Origin: Ryuthela nishihirai
Taxonomy: Eukaryota > Arthropoda > Arachnida > Araneae > Heptathelidae
NCBI GenBank assembly: GCA_038380435.1
Contig: JAWZYU010000001.1
Span: 14,116,001 to 14,180,000 of the forward strand
Reading direction: 5' to 3'
DNA: 64,000 nt
Position 1 is the first letter of the stretch. Each line of letters begins with the position of its first letter. Shown here in pieces: positions 22,582 to 35,041 of this stretch. A program made the translations under genes and the position numbers. The notes beneath the pieces are model-generated. The model did not search any database. It was not told where the DNA came from and saw only the letters and a program-made list of their open reading frames with translations.

Positions 22582-23105
22582 AGAGATACGATTGGGTTGG
22601 GTTGTTTTACCTCTGAGCGGCACTTTTTTGCACACCATGGGCTAAATGGCCAGGTCACATGGACCCCGAAGGCTCAGAGAAGGTTGGGGGTAGGGGACCC
22701 ACTGGAACAGCTGTTGGGAGACAGATGGTAGCCTCCCGTCAAGGCCATCCAGCGTGTTCTTTAACGTGCACAGGACGTTAATTGGCAATAAAATGTTAAT
22801 GTTAACGTGCCAAGACGCTAACAAAATGCTTAAATGCTTACAAAATGCTAAAATGCTTAAATGTTAACGTGCCAAGACGTTAACATTTATGGCTCTCACG
22901 CACACGGGGCCACGGCTTAACGTCCCATCCGACGGACGGCGGCCTTTCCAAGCCCAGCGGTGTCCCCTACTGACCGTGGGCAGGGCGGGGAATTTTGCGG
23001 AGATAAATCTCAACGCTGACCCAGCTGGGACTCGAACCTGGGAATTACAGATTACGAGCCTGGCGCGCTACCGACTGAGCCACCCCCGCCCCACAAGAGA
23101 TACGA
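22582..23105 (-). mobile_element. SINE-1 copy, minus strand, 10-bp TSD, carrying an internal insertion
   Basis: AGAGATACGA flanks both sides (22582-22591 and 23096-23105). The SINE reads from GGGTTGGGTTGTTTTAC to GACTGAGCCACCCCCGCC. Between GTGCACAGG and ATGGCTCTCACGC about 115 bp (22773-22887) are inserted. They are made of short direct repeats of AAAATGCTTAAATGCTTAC and GTTAACGTGCCAAGACG, the latter similar to the adjacent SINE string TTTAACGTGCACAGG. Confidence 0.93.
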
Positions 23106-23994
23106 CACTAACGACTAGCGGAGGTGCTGCCCCTATCTGTACGAGGGAGAAGTATTCACTTCGTCTACTGACTGTCGACGATGCTACTCGCTCGTTCATT
23201 CGCAACTTTTTGATTTTTATTTTCGTAAGCCAAGATAATCTTCGAGGTTTAATTTTAAAAATATACTTGTCGTGTTAGATTAAAGGAGGATGGCGACACT
23301 TATAGTCCTGTTACTAATAGCGATGTACTTCATATATTAACATTGAACGGATTCATTTCATGTGGCGAACTTCCTCATAGTGGCAGTAAACTTATCGTGT
23401 TAGTTGCCATGAAGCATTGAAGTAGCGAGAAACAAAATGATGCTATCAATTAGTTATTTTTAAAGCTTTTAAGTTTACATGCATAATATTATCAAATAAA
23501 ATATGAGAATATTATATGAATATTTGCATTGAGCATTTGTTATATAATAAAATATTAGAATTCGATTTTAACACTCCTATTAATAATCTTTCGGCTTGCA
23601 AGGAAAATGTCCCTGGTTTGATATTCATTGTAACTAAATGCTTTTTTTCGTCAACTATCTTTTCTTGTCTTTCTTTCCCTTGGAGCGTCTAAATATTTAC
23701 AACTATTCGATGCGGCTAATTATGTAATCTGAAGCGGAACAGCCCATGATGAGCATGCTTATTAACGATTATGTTAGTTTCCTCCCTCGCGGCCTTAGTG
23801 GCGCTGATAATACCACTAGTCCACTGCTACCATCCAGCCCTATGAAAGTGTCATATCTTTATGCAGTTATTTTTATCTACATGCGCAAGATTCAACCAAC
23901 CAGATTCAGCAGATAAGGCCTCTGCTGAATAGTAAGGATATGCAAATTCGTTCATTGTGCGTGCCTTGTGGCTGGTAGTGCTTTTTTAACCCCT
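23106..23994. other. No recognisable gene
   Basis: AT-rich sequence with no motif or repeat recognised. Confidence 0.5.
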
Positions 23995-24192
23995 TGGCTT
24001 TGCTCCACATGCTACAATTTGCATACGTTGTAATTGAATTTTTGCATAGATTACGGCTTCTTTTATCCTTATCGGATTTTCATCGCACCTTTAGGCCCTT
24101 CTATTCCGGAACCATGTCTCAAATTGAGAAACATGTCAGCCTAACTTCGTTCCCTTTTGCCTTAAGGAATAGATTTTCCGGTACAGGTCCTT
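23995..24192 (+). repeat. Unnamed dispersed repeat D1, plus-strand copy
   Basis: TTTGCTCCACATGCTACAAT, GCACCTTTAGGCCCTTCTAT, GGAACCATGTCTCAAAT, AAACATGTCAG and GAATAGATTTTCCGG align with the copy at 22300-22515. The short decayed direct repeats CCGGTACAGGTCC, CGGGTACAGGTCC and TGTACAGGTCCC follow to about 24260. Confidence 0.65.
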
Positions 24193-24260
24193 AACATTTT
24201 CCGGTACTATGTGTTCCGGTACAGTTTCGGGTACAGGTCCTTCATGTACAGGTCCCTAAG

Positions 24261-25334
24261 GGAACCTCAATACAATAGTCTATAAATTTCTATTTATTAT
24301 TAAGTGGAAGACTATAAATATAATTTGTTACAGATGACGATTTTTTAACATAGAAATTTACAATTTTCTGTTATTCTTAAAAATAAATATTTTTAAATGA
24401 AGACATTGATTAAATTTTGAGAAGACTTAGTCTGATGGTCAACATTGATTCTACACCACTTCTAATTCGTAATATATTTTTATATTACATCTATATAAAT
24501 ATTAAAAAAATCTAAATCCATAGTATGTAAAACCGAGAGTGCTATCATGCAAAACGAAACTGGTTGCATTTTCTTGACTGCATAAATCAAGTACCTGGGA
24601 AATCGAGGGATGGATGTACATCCATCCTTCTCCACAGTCCAATGGATTATCAGTTTGATGATATTGTTACGATAGATGAACGTGTAACAATAGAAACGAG
24701 GATGTGATGTGTCATTTTGATGCTCGTATTGTGCCTCAGGGTGAGAAATTACATCACTAGTCTATTGGAAGGGAAAAACTTCAATTATTAACGGTGTTAA
24801 AGAAATATTGCAAAGTTTTCGGTTGCGTACATTTGAGTTCTTTTTAGTGAGTTAGTATTGGTTAGTCTAAGTGAAGTTTATTCAACAGACTTGCCAATCA
24901 AATCGAAGAGGCAATACATTAGTCGAGCAAGCGGCTGGCTGGTTTTAATTTATTCATTGGAAGAGTTCATCGTCTGATGCATGGTGATCTTTATGTATAA
25001 GACGAAGCTCTTTTTCCATTGGTGAAAAGAAGCCAACAGGAAAAACAAATAGAGTTTAATAGCAATATAGAGTATAGAAAGAGTTGGTAAGTTGAACCAT
25101 GGAAAGTGATAAGTATTTCATCAAAGAAACTTTCGTTTACACTCTTTTTACGGTTTAGCTTCATTCTGATGAAGACAAGGATTTGTTTAATTGAATTTGT
25201 TTGACATATATCGTTTTATACCTTGTAATAAATTTGTTCATTTATAATTTTGTTGCTATGCATTCTTTTAAACTCACGCTCAATTTGCTATTTAAAATTC
25301 ATAACAATATATTGATATTGTTATTCTTCTATAA
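24261..25334. other. No recognisable gene
   Basis: AT-rich sequence. No frame with a motif and no repeat recognised. Confidence 0.5.
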
Positions 25335-25526
25335 TAGGGGTTCTCAACGCGGTAAAAGTTTGGGAGGGTACGCCGTGAAAGCTCAAAAGTCGTTATATCT
25401 AGTAGCAAAGCAAAAATAGCCATTGTTATAATATTATTATAGTTTTATCTATCTATACGTGGGGTACGCCAAGTACATACACATTTCTAGGGTGTACGTG
25501 AAAGCATAAAAGATTCAGAATCACTG
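25335..25526. mobile_element. Decayed hAT-like MITE
   Basis: The left end is AGGGGTTCTCAACGCGG and the right end GATTCAGAATCACTG. GGGTACGCCGTGAAAGC and GGGTGTACGTGAAAGC lie near the two ends. The pattern resembles CAGGGGTTCTCAA hAT ends. No flanking duplication is visible. Confidence 0.5.
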
Positions 25527-26730
25527 TTACGCTGAAACCCCTGACAACCGGATTATGTGACAGGATTCTGTGACTAAAGCTCTAATTATGCAAAGGTTTA
25601 CGAAAAATTCCGTAAAATAAGAAAAAAATATTGTGTAAGTGTTAAAAGTTTTTCAAATGTCATAGGAAACATCCGATGCAAAAATCCAAAAATATGATCG
25701 GATTGCTTTCATACTTGAAGCATTAAATTCAGAGAAATGCGCTGCCCAAGTTCATCGGGACTGTAAGGAATGCCGGTCAAAATCATTGAGACCATAAGAA
25801 CTGTGGGCCAAACTCATGCACCATAGGGTCTGAAAAGCTAGAGAGATATTCACATAATGTAATAGAGTTTTTATACTGTTTCATATAATTAGAAATCTCA
25901 GCACAAGAAAAGAAATGTTCATCAGATATAAAGCTTCAACATATCATCAAATGGGTGTGTTTTACATCAGAAATGATGTTGCACATATCGCTATGAAACA
26001 TGACCGTGAAAGTATGTTGTTAACTCTGAATTCGTAAGGACTTCCATAATAATATTTGGATATACATTGGTGTTGAATATTAAAGGATAATGAACAAAAG
26101 TGTACCTAAATCAAAATGGTTTTCATCAAATTTAATTAAATGTTTTATGGAATGATATTATGGTATAACTTAGTAACAGCAAGTGGGATAATGGCGGATA
26201 GCGTAATATGTATGAATGCTACGTATTAGAGAGCATGAATTCCCATATTGGAGAAGATGGAATTAAGGGAAAGAAAATGTTAATGAAAGTTATGATCATT
26301 CTTGATATCCTTCCAACTGATTCAAAGTATTCTCTCTGTTGATAAGGTTTCGTGGCACTAAGGCACACTCTTTCACAAGAGAAGATATGCTCAAACGCTT
26401 CCAACTTGAGCCCCCCCCCTCATTTTATAGACTCCATATTCTTGGGTGATCTCCTTTCCAGCTGCCACAGCAAATACTTATGTTTTAGTAATGTCCACAA
26501 GGGGAGAGATGACAGCTTTATGGAGATCTGAGAACGGATGGTGGCCAACTTCTCGCGCATTCCTCTCTGAGGTTAAAGTCAGCTTGCGCCATGGGACCAC
26601 GCATAGCGTTATTGCAGCAAGAGGTGAATCCATGCGATGTGTTTTTTGACTGGTTGACAGTGTGGGAAAGAGAGTCCTCGGTAGGTCGTAGAGAAAGAGA
26701 TCGACCTATGAAGGTTCCAGAGCGAGCCTG
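25527..26730. other. No recognisable gene
   Basis: AT-rich, with a C-run at about 26411-26419. The plus frame at 26446-26649 lies in a somewhat GC-richer stretch and has no motif I recognise. Confidence 0.45.
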
Positions 26731-26734
26731 TTAG

Positions 26735-27330
26735 ATTCGAACTGCATTGTAGCTGGTCCATGTTATAAGATACGGTAATAAACATGTAAACAGCAGTGCT
26801 GGTTTACCTAAATTTTTGAGTGCCATTAGTGATAATGCATATGTCTCACCAACACTGACGATCACGATGACCATTTTCCTTACTAGGATGTTCTTCCAAC
26901 ACATGTTCAATGGATTCTGATACGAAGAACTGGTTGTTCTCTCCATCCTATGAATATCTTTATTTTCAAGGAAATCGTCGACAACAAATAACCCTACGAG
27001 GATGGATAATATCATAAAGATTAAATCAGAGCAAGGTGCATAACTGAAAAGCCTCACATAGGGAACAAAAATCTGGTCTCTGTATCTTTGAAGAGTCGCA
27101 GTGCCTCCGTGAAAGATGCGAAGCTCTGTATGCCGTCATCATGATGCCAGACCATAACATTACCATCACTCTTTCTCTGATGTTACAACGGTTGTGGCGA
27201 GGTCTTTATCCTCTCCAAACGAATTCGAGAATTTTCTGTTCAAACTGAATATCGAATCATGTGCCAGGATCATATTTTCCCACTGGACTGGGATTCAAAG
27301 ATGATGTGTGTACCACGTTAAACGAGATGT
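26735..27330 (-). pseudogene. Tc1-like transposase relic, minus strand
   Basis: On the minus strand, TLQRYRDQIFVPYVRLFSYA leads into SDLIFM, then after a frame change LVGLFVVDDFLENKDIHRME. This is the block around the second catalytic Asp of Tc1-like transposases, normally a DNAxPH motif upstream of a VDEFLE-type string. Upstream, VMVMLWSGIMMTAYRASHL (about 27110-27170) fits the preceding VMVWAGI block. The DNARPH core itself is lost. Stops and frameshifts make it non-functional. The 108-residue frame at 26731-27057 looks like a membrane protein at first glance, but the family blocks explain it better. Confidence 0.75.
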
Positions 27331-28795
27331 TTTTTTTGAAGACAAGTATTCGTACAGAGTATGATTTGAAAATATATTTATGGCCGATGAACGGTTTCTG
27401 ATGTTGTCTCGTTGTTTACAGGCATTTAGTGGTGGTCCTCGCACGATCTTGTCCTGATTATTACACACCTCTCTTGTTTTTTGAAATCGTTTTTAAATCT
27501 TGAAATGACATTTCATGGTGCATTTGTATCCCTGGATATTTCGGTCTTAGATTGATTCTTTCTCTTATGTCTAGCTCTGTCCACTGTACGCAGTATTTCA
27601 TCCGTGGTCTTTGTCAGAAGGTGAAATCGAATTGCTACCCAAGTTAACATCATGCTGGATGGAATGAAGATGAGTGTTGAACAAAAAAAAAATTAATACT
27701 GCATTTGGTTCTAATACGTAGGAAATTCATTTAACATACGGGGAATTCAAACATTTTTCTGGCTTGCGATATGATTTGGTTTCTGATTAATGTATTAGTT
27801 GAAATGTATTTATCGCCAAGTTATTAACATATCGATTGCAGTTTCTTGATCAAGGTTCAAGGTGTTGGAAGAACATGGTGAAATGAGTCTCCAATGAGGG
27901 GCTCCCTACACCAATCACAACAGAAGGGTGAGATAGCAGAAGCAGAAAATACTACATTTCTGCTATTCACATAGGTCTGTAGAAAATAAGATAGGGAAAA
28001 ATGTAGAGACAAAATCAAAGACATTAGACTTTGCAGAAAAGGCCGATGTTCTGAAAGTAATCAGTGAGTAGTCGTATGCGCGTTCGCAGCAGCTTCTTGT
28101 TCTAGTGACAAGTAAAAAGCGGTTTGTTGACAATAGTAAAGAACGGACGTTTGCGATTGAACTACACAACGAGCGATTCCGTTTGTTTTGATGAAGTGGC
28201 GTTTTCGACACATCCTATGAAATGAAACGTTATTTAGAAACTAGACATATTCTTTTCTCTTCATTGGTGCTAAGCAAAAGTACACAAAACCCAACATTTC
28301 AGAATTGATGGTACGATAAGTTTAAGTGGTTGATTACTAGTGTTGAAACTAGATAGATGTGCTGTTTTATCAATTTATTATTTGGAGGTGATAAGAAATT
28401 ATGCAATGAAAGTATTTCAACTATTAAACATTACGACAGGAAAGCGCAGAAGAGCTACATTTAAAGAAAGGAATCTTCAAAATAACCAAGGCAGGTATAA
28501 CCTGCAGCAGGAAATATTTTAGTCTCTCCAATCGCTCCACCACAAATTACAATTTTTTTAAGTGAAAATTAAAAAAGGTACGAAGAAAATTTTATTGAAC
28601 CTTATATATTACTAACCAAACATATACACTAAGTTGGCTTTGCGACTCAAGGTCAGAAACGCATTTTAGACCGCACAAATAACAATTTGTTTTCGCATTA
28701 CTCCCAGGAAGAAAGGGTCGGTGTCATGATCTTTCCAACATCCAATGTAGTATGACATCTGAAGGCACGACGTTCAGGTGACACTATCTGAACAA
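27331..28795. other. No recognisable gene
   Basis: AT-rich sequence. Frames at 27963-28211 and 28340-28522 have no motif. Confidence 0.5.
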
Positions 28796-28799
28796 CAGC

Positions 28800-29040
28800 C
28801 ATCATGGTGAAGTGCTCCCATTCTGTGGTGTCACGAGTCTATTGTTACTGGCTCAGTGTGGTCGAACAACCAGCCAAAGGATGCATGTGGAACAGCCAGA
28901 TGTGGTCGAAGAAGGTGGCGAGTGACATGTGTCCGTTTCGTAACATAGCAGTGATACAGCGCAGGGACCTAGCTAATCACTCAGTGCAATGTTGTAATGG
29001 CAAGACCAATATCCGTATGGATAAATGCTCCAGACATTAG
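28800..29040 (+). pseudogene. Possible Tc1-like N-terminal relic
   Basis: A 78-residue frame begins MVKCSHSVVSRVYCYWL, resembling the helix-turn-helix start of some Tc1-like transposases (SxVSRVYRQWL-like). The rest, VIQRRDLANHSVQCCNGKT, could be the following linker. This rests on short similarity only. Confidence 0.35.
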
Positions 29041-29072
29041 CTCATATAGGCTATAACAGAATATATACGAAG

Positions 29073-29145
29073 TATTAGGTAGCTGTTGTTGATGCAAAGC
29101 CAATGCAGTGTATGTTACATTCAATAAAACCATGTAGAAAAAATA
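29073..29145 (+). repeat. 70-bp dispersed repeat D2, copy 1
   Basis: TATTAGGTAGCTGTTGTTGA through GTATGTTACATTCAATAAAACC recurs at 30346-30410 with a few changes. It ends in AATAAAA and may be the 3' end of an unidentified element. Confidence 0.65.
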
Positions 29146-29454
29146 AATTTGAAGCATAATTAAATTATTAACATATGCGTAGCCACGAAAACTATTGCTC
29201 CTAGACTGACACAGTAACCGTTACTTAGATTTTCCGAAATTGAGTTCTAATATTTTTTTTATTCCGAATATTTGGTTAACAAACTTTAGACCGTATTCTG
29301 TTGATACTGCTAAAATATCACTCAGCAGGATAAATGGTCTCGCCAGTCCGTAAGCTGGACATTCGTTTTCTACTATCTGTACTGCCCTATCAAAATATGA
29401 GAGAATTTCCATGTTATATTAATGGGAAAGTAACTTCTAATCTCTGCAATATCT

Positions 29455-29850
29455 AAAAATACGCATTTAACTGAAAAAATATGACTGAAGATAAAAATCA
29501 TAATAAAATCTATTTAAATCTCGGTTTTCAACAATATTCGTTCAACATTCACGAAAGCTAGTATATTTCACAACAGTATTGGGTCATAAGAATTTACTCT
29601 AGAAATCAAATCTCAAATAATAAGTGTTGTTTCAAACCATTTGCTAAAATATATATGTTAGGAGTTTACATTAGGATTATTTTAATATTATACAATTATG
29701 AATAATTATATTTTTAAACAAAATAATTTATTGCTAAATATTCCAGCTTCCATAACTCTTTAAATACTGAAGGAATATTGTTGAAAATCGATATATAAAG
29801 AGATTTGAATATTATGATCTTTAAATTTATCTTCAATCACATTTTTCCAT
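29455..29850. mobile_element. Unnamed MITE family M, copy 1
   Basis: The left arm (TCTCGGTTTTCAACAATATTC near 29519) and right arm (GAATATTGTTGAAAATCGAT near 29771) are inverted. The outer segments ACTGAAGATAAAAATCATAAT and TTTATCTTCAATCACATTTTTCC also pair. Arm and interior organisation match the copy at 44050-44450. There is no coding sequence. Confidence 0.68.
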
Positions 29851-32800
29851 TAAATACATATTTTGGAAATTATATAGCTTCGAGGTTAGATGCTGTTTGA
29901 TGTAACATGAAAATTCTGCAATATTTTCTCAGGGGATTTGTATAATGAATTCCTTCAAATACAGAAGATACAGAGTTGCTTCTGCAAATATCATGCACGA
30001 GTTCGGATTCTTTTAAGAAAAAGTCCAAGATAGAGATGATATTTTTCTTTTATTACATTAAATTTAAAAAAAGGTGTTTAATTTAAATACAGAAAAACTA
30101 ATTTTTTTATTTTCTTGATTGATTAGTAATTTATGTTATATCATTATTTAAAAAAATAGAGGGCATGTGCATATTTTTCCCATGTCCAGAACATATATCT
30201 AGCTGGTTGGGCATTAAGCTCACAATTGATTCAAAATATCAATATAAACTATCTTAAATGTTTCGTAACAAATATTCATATCGTTTCTTGATTTACTTCC
30301 TGATAATTAGTTATTTTGTACTACGGACAAAAGTAGCCCAAAGAAGTATTAGGTAGGTGTTGTTAATGCAAAGCCAGTTCAGTGTATGTTACATTCAATA
30401 AAACCAAAACTTTTTAGCAAAAGTTTAAAATGCTTATTTAATTCTGTCGTGTTAGTTTTAGAAAAAGTTTTAAATGCTTATAGAATTCTGTCGTTTTACG
30501 GAACTTATTAGCAAAATATGTCGTCTGCAGTATCAAGATATTCGTAAGTTTTTTACTTTTGCTTCTTGAAAGCTTATTTAGTCCGATAATGTTAGAAAAG
30601 TTTTAGCCGAAGAAATGTTTTTCATAAGTGATATTTGGTTGAAATGTGTGGAATAGTGACTTGAAACTTTGAAGAAATGTTTGGAATAATAAATTACATC
30701 AATCTGAGTTGAGTACAGCCACCATGTTTAAAAATGGCTGTCATCTGCTCCCATTGGCTCACTTTCTTGTAAACTTCTCGAAAGCGTTTGCAGCCATGGC
30801 ATAGTTGGTAATACGTGTGACCATATTTTCGAAGTCAAAATTCGGGATACATGGTAAAACAAACAAGGTACGTTTTCTGATATTTGAATTCGTTATATAA
30901 AGTCCAAAATTAAATAACATAATATATAATTTAATAAAGTAATATATAATGAAGGTAGGTATGTTTTCTGATACTTGAATTCATTTATATGTAAAGTCCA
31001 AATATTAAATAACGTACAACGAATCGCCTTCATTGAAAACAATAATTTAGAATGAAAAGTGGACACATTTTGGGGTGCGATATTTCTGTGATTCTGCATC
31101 TTTTGCGGCTTTCAATCATGTGATTTTCTGCGCTCATTTTTCCATTCTAATGCTTACACACTTATTAGTTACTATTTGCCGAAGTATTGGAGTTTCGGAG
31201 CACAATCCTTAAAATTGGGAATTCCCGAAAACTTCGCAAAGTTTTGCCACCACAGGAGTAAATGAAAATAATGCTCTAAACATTCTGTACCAAAAAAGTT
31301 TAAATCAATTTTTCTCAAAGAGCACTGTTGAGTTTTCTTTGCTGTTGTTAAAATTACTTGCAAACGCATGGCAAGATTTATAAATGAGCTGATTGTTTCG
31401 GAGATCTATGAGTTGCAAAACATTTCTTTCCAATAAACAAAACTTAAAATGTATTCTAAATGGAAATTTAATGCTTTAAATCTTTTTACAGATTTCCAAT
31501 TATGTGAGTAGAGTAAACATATAAATAATGATCTGATGCTGATTTAAGCGAAATTCGATGAGTACATCTTGAACATTAAAGTTAGAGGATAAATTTTCTT
31601 GGATAAGGTAAGATACGAAACCCACAACTCCTGATATAATTTCAGGTGCTCTAAAACTACTGAGTTGCAGCCGCCGATCAAGATTTCCTTTAGTAATCAC
31701 ATGTAATAGTCATCCGCAAATAATACAGAATCACATGAAAGCAGGACTTCCATTGTGAAGATAGATGGGCAAAGTATATTCCGAATATACTAGCAATTAT
31801 GCATATAAATAAAGCTCTGATGTTGATTCAATTGAAATTCAATGAATGCTCGTGGTCGTATCCCTCTCTGCTCAAGGTAAATTTTCATCTAACTTTGAGT
31901 TTCATGTTAAAGAACGTTTTCATCGAATTTCAATTGTAAGCAAATTAAAAATTTCAAAAAATTTCAGTTGTAAAAAAAAATATATGGAAGTAATGCATAG
32001 ACGAGTGACCAAACTTTGGAATGTAAGCTTATACAAATCAGTGGCATATCTTGCTGGAAGCGAACTAAGAGAAAATCAATAAAAACTTGTTTTGTGATGG
32101 AACCACTCTGAATGGCTTTCAGATTTTTTTTTACGTAACGAATTTCAAACTTCTAGGAATTTTGAAGCATAAATTATTTATCATAGAGAAATCCATATTT
32201 TTTTTATTTGGTTTTAATATGTAGAGTTTATATCAGAGCATGGGTGCCCGAGCAACTTAAAAATATCGAAAGCTGCCCACAGGATACTTAAAATGAGAGA
32301 AAATGACATTCAAATATTCCAAGCTGATGGGAATCAGATCTTGATAACGCCATATTTATCACGATTGTTTATATCACTTCAAATTATGTGTGAAATTAAT
32401 TTTTATTTCAGTTTGCAATTGAATTAAAAAATGACAATGACATAACGGTTTCTTAAATTAAAAATATTAAAATATCATTTTAGGTACGAGTGGTGCAAGG
32501 AAGGTCTCAAATCAATTTGGCATTAGTAATTGCTCAATTTAATAGAATTACACGGGCTTAACTTTCATAATACATTGGGGAGGGAGGAAATCTAAATAAA
32601 ATATTGTTGTACAAGAGAAATTTCCTCCAAATTTTAAAACACCTGAATAAATTTTCATTGAGTAGTTTTCGAGTAACTGTGCTTAGAATAATATACAGTG
32701 AACGTTCATTAATCTAGATGAATTGGGGGAAGCAGGTACGGATTAATAAATAATCCGTATTGGCGAAGCAAAAGATCGCAGTAAATGACAAAATTCCTAG

Positions 32801-33755
32801 AAGGAAAATAAATGGAAAATTTAATGATATAATATTAATTTTACGATATAGTATTAATCTTATAATTAAATATGTATTAAATATGTATGTAAATGCAGAA
32901 TCACTTTCTCCATTTATAATATTAAGTTTCTCTCTCAAACAAACACTTAAATTTAGGTCTTTATCAAAAAATAAATATAAATATATCAGATACTGGACTT
33001 TTGAATCTTTATTTAAAGAATAAGAATAAACGCAGCACGTTTGTTCATCAACAGATGTCTCAGAAAGATACGAAAGCCTTCAGGAATAATGACACTTAAA
33101 TTTGAAAAACTACCTGAGCTTGAACCAGAAGTAGAAATTGTTGTTAAGTATAGTAATGCAGGCTTGAATAAAATGTCAAACTTTGTCTGAATAGACCTCT
33201 TCAGCTGTTCTTGAATTATGATCTCCCTTACAGTTCTTAAGAGTTCGTAATAGGCCTGCAACATAAGATTTGATGAAGAGCCCACATAAGTGATCACTGC
33301 ATCAATGTGATCTCTTGCAATGCTGAGAAATTTCTTCTTAATTATACGTATAAATTGTTCTGGTTTATCAGTTTCACCTAGTTTTTCATTACTCTACCGT
33401 AGCAGAAGCCTTAACAACATCGGCAGCAACTTCTTTCACTATCAGCTGCTGAAATCCAGTCTCATTCATCCAGCTCAAGCCAATCTTGAACCTTTTCTTG
33501 TCTGGTCTTAGTCTTTACAATTTCCCTGAGAACAATCTGAAAGTCTTCTATCTCAAATCTTGAATGTCAAAGTATCCATATGTGTTCTGTAGAAGGTTTT
33601 TCCAGAGATAGATTGAAGGTTTCAGCACTGGCCTAGTTGAGAATGACAGAACCTTACACCGGTATTCAAAAGTTAAGCACAGTTGACAAATGAATAAAGC
33701 GAAAAATACGAGAACGATAGAATGACATGGCAATATAGTGCAGATGAAATGTGGA
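29851..33755. other. Long AT-rich stretch without recognisable genes
   Basis: Contents: repeat D2 copy 2 at 30346-30410; a decayed ~60-bp direct repeat (TTTTCTGATA(T/C)TTGAATTC with AAAGTCCAAA) at 30868-30925 and 30955-31015; and imperfect inverted and direct similarity between 31500-31600 and 31795-31930. Short frames show no domain. The minus frame 33013-33297 and nearby plus frames look like chance or deep relics. Confidence 0.5.
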
Positions 33756-33756
33756 A

Positions 33757-34175
33757 GGAAGAAACAAATGCGCGATATAACTGACATAAAATAGAGGATA
33801 ATTGGAGCGATGCACTGTAGTTTAATAGGATGGCAATTGGGGAAGTCAAAAAATAATGTCTCTCAAATTAAAAGCAATACATTCGATTAAAATATGTCGT
33901 TTCGATAATTAAATTATTACATTATTTTATTGGATTAAAAGCAATACAGTCGATTAATATATGCTGTGTTTGGCACAATATGGTCTTGGTTGCCGTTGTG
34001 CCATAAAATTCCAAGCAACCAAATCAAACCATCATACACCTTACTGAACTCTCTTGCACGAGCGAATGCATCTCCAGTTAACTTCCCCAATTGCCACCCT
34101 GTTAAACTACAGTGCATTGTTCCAGTTTATCCTCTATTTATGTCAGTTACATCGCGCATTTGTTTATTCCTGCCG
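33757..34175. repeat. Fold-back element with ~90-bp inverted arms
   Basis: The left arm (about 33757-33847, GAAGAAACAAATGCGCGATA to GGCAATTGGGGAAGT) is inverted at about 34079-34171 (ACTTCCCCAATTGCCACCCT to ATCGCGCATTTGTTTATTCC). Arms are roughly 88-90% similar by eye. The interior has a direct repeat, ATTAAAAGCAATACA(T/G)TCGA, at 33866 and 33934. There is no transposase and no clear target duplication. Confidence 0.8.
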
Positions 34176-34239
34176 GATGGTTTAAATGCTGTCATAAATC
34201 TCACACTTAGTTCGTCGTCCACCAGAAGAAGAAACAAAT

Positions 34240-34690
34240 GTATAAGAAACGAATGACTTAAGAGGAGTCGAGCAAGTACAACTTCCTCCTTGCGATTCCT
34301 GCGAAAACATGACTGCCACGGTTTGTTTGATCACGGGATGATCTCGAAAAGTTTGTTACTGACCTGTTCACAACAAGATCTCTGCTATTGTACTCAGATC
34401 TCAATGGAAAAATTCTGACAGAAATCCACATATGGAATCGGCAGTAAAGAGTCGGGCAGGGGCGTATCTGACTTCGCAGCAGCATCTGCCAAATCATTGC
34501 CCCTGATCCCAACCGACCGGAGATTGAGTGACCGTATATTCAACAGAAGGGAATGGTGGTTGTGGCTGCCAGACGATGGAGTTGCTGGCGGATCTTGGAG
34601 AAAACAGGATGAGGCCGATGCTTCACCGAGAAAGTCTGTAGCGAGTGAAGCAAGTCGGTGTAAAGCACACACCGACGATGACGTTTAGAC
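34240..34690 (-). pseudogene. RNase H-bearing non-LTR retrotransposon fragment
   Basis: On the minus strand SVGIRGNDLADAAAKSDTPL is the C-terminal motif of a LINE-encoded RNase H domain (GNxxADxxAK, containing the catalytic Asp). Downstream, across frame breaks, comes KPWQSCFRRNRKEEVVLARL, the usual post-RNase H tail leading to a Cys-His region. Upstream residues to about 34690 fit an earlier part of the RNase H domain. Stops and indels make it a pseudogene. The clade (I/Jockey-like) is not resolved. Confidence 0.72.
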
Positions 34691-35041
34691 TTTATGTAGT
34701 CCTATGTAGATCCCTTTTTCTTCCATCATAGAATCCTTCTTCTTTCAGGAATGGTCACGTCTTGTAATGTGTACTGTGACTGACGTACGATACCATATAA
34801 CTCAACCTATCATGTCATCCCCAACCTTCAAGGTATAGGCTGCTTAGACACAGTAGTTATAAAACAATGATAAATTTCAAATGACACATGCAGAGTGGAG
34901 CATTACCGCATATTGCTTGTCTAGTGACACGTTTGCCGATTGCCGCATAATTTTCCCTCTGTTCCCAAATGCATGGCCACCTTGTTCATCCGATTTCAAT
35001 ACATGCTATTTTTGGTTGTGGGTTATTTCAATGACATATAA
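34691..35041. other. No recognisable gene
   Basis: Short spacer with nothing recognised. Confidence 0.5.

Noticed and set aside
26731..27057. Possible membrane receptor exon on the minus strand (hydrophobic 108-residue frame)
   Set aside because: The adjoining codons read TLQRYRDQIFVPYVRLF and VDDFLENKDIHRME, blocks of Tc1-like transposase. The hydrophobic runs come from a frame change.
32700..32790. Possible pogo-like terminus (AACGTTCATTAATC...GGCGAAGC)
   Set aside because: A weak resemblance only. No matching right end or transposase was found.
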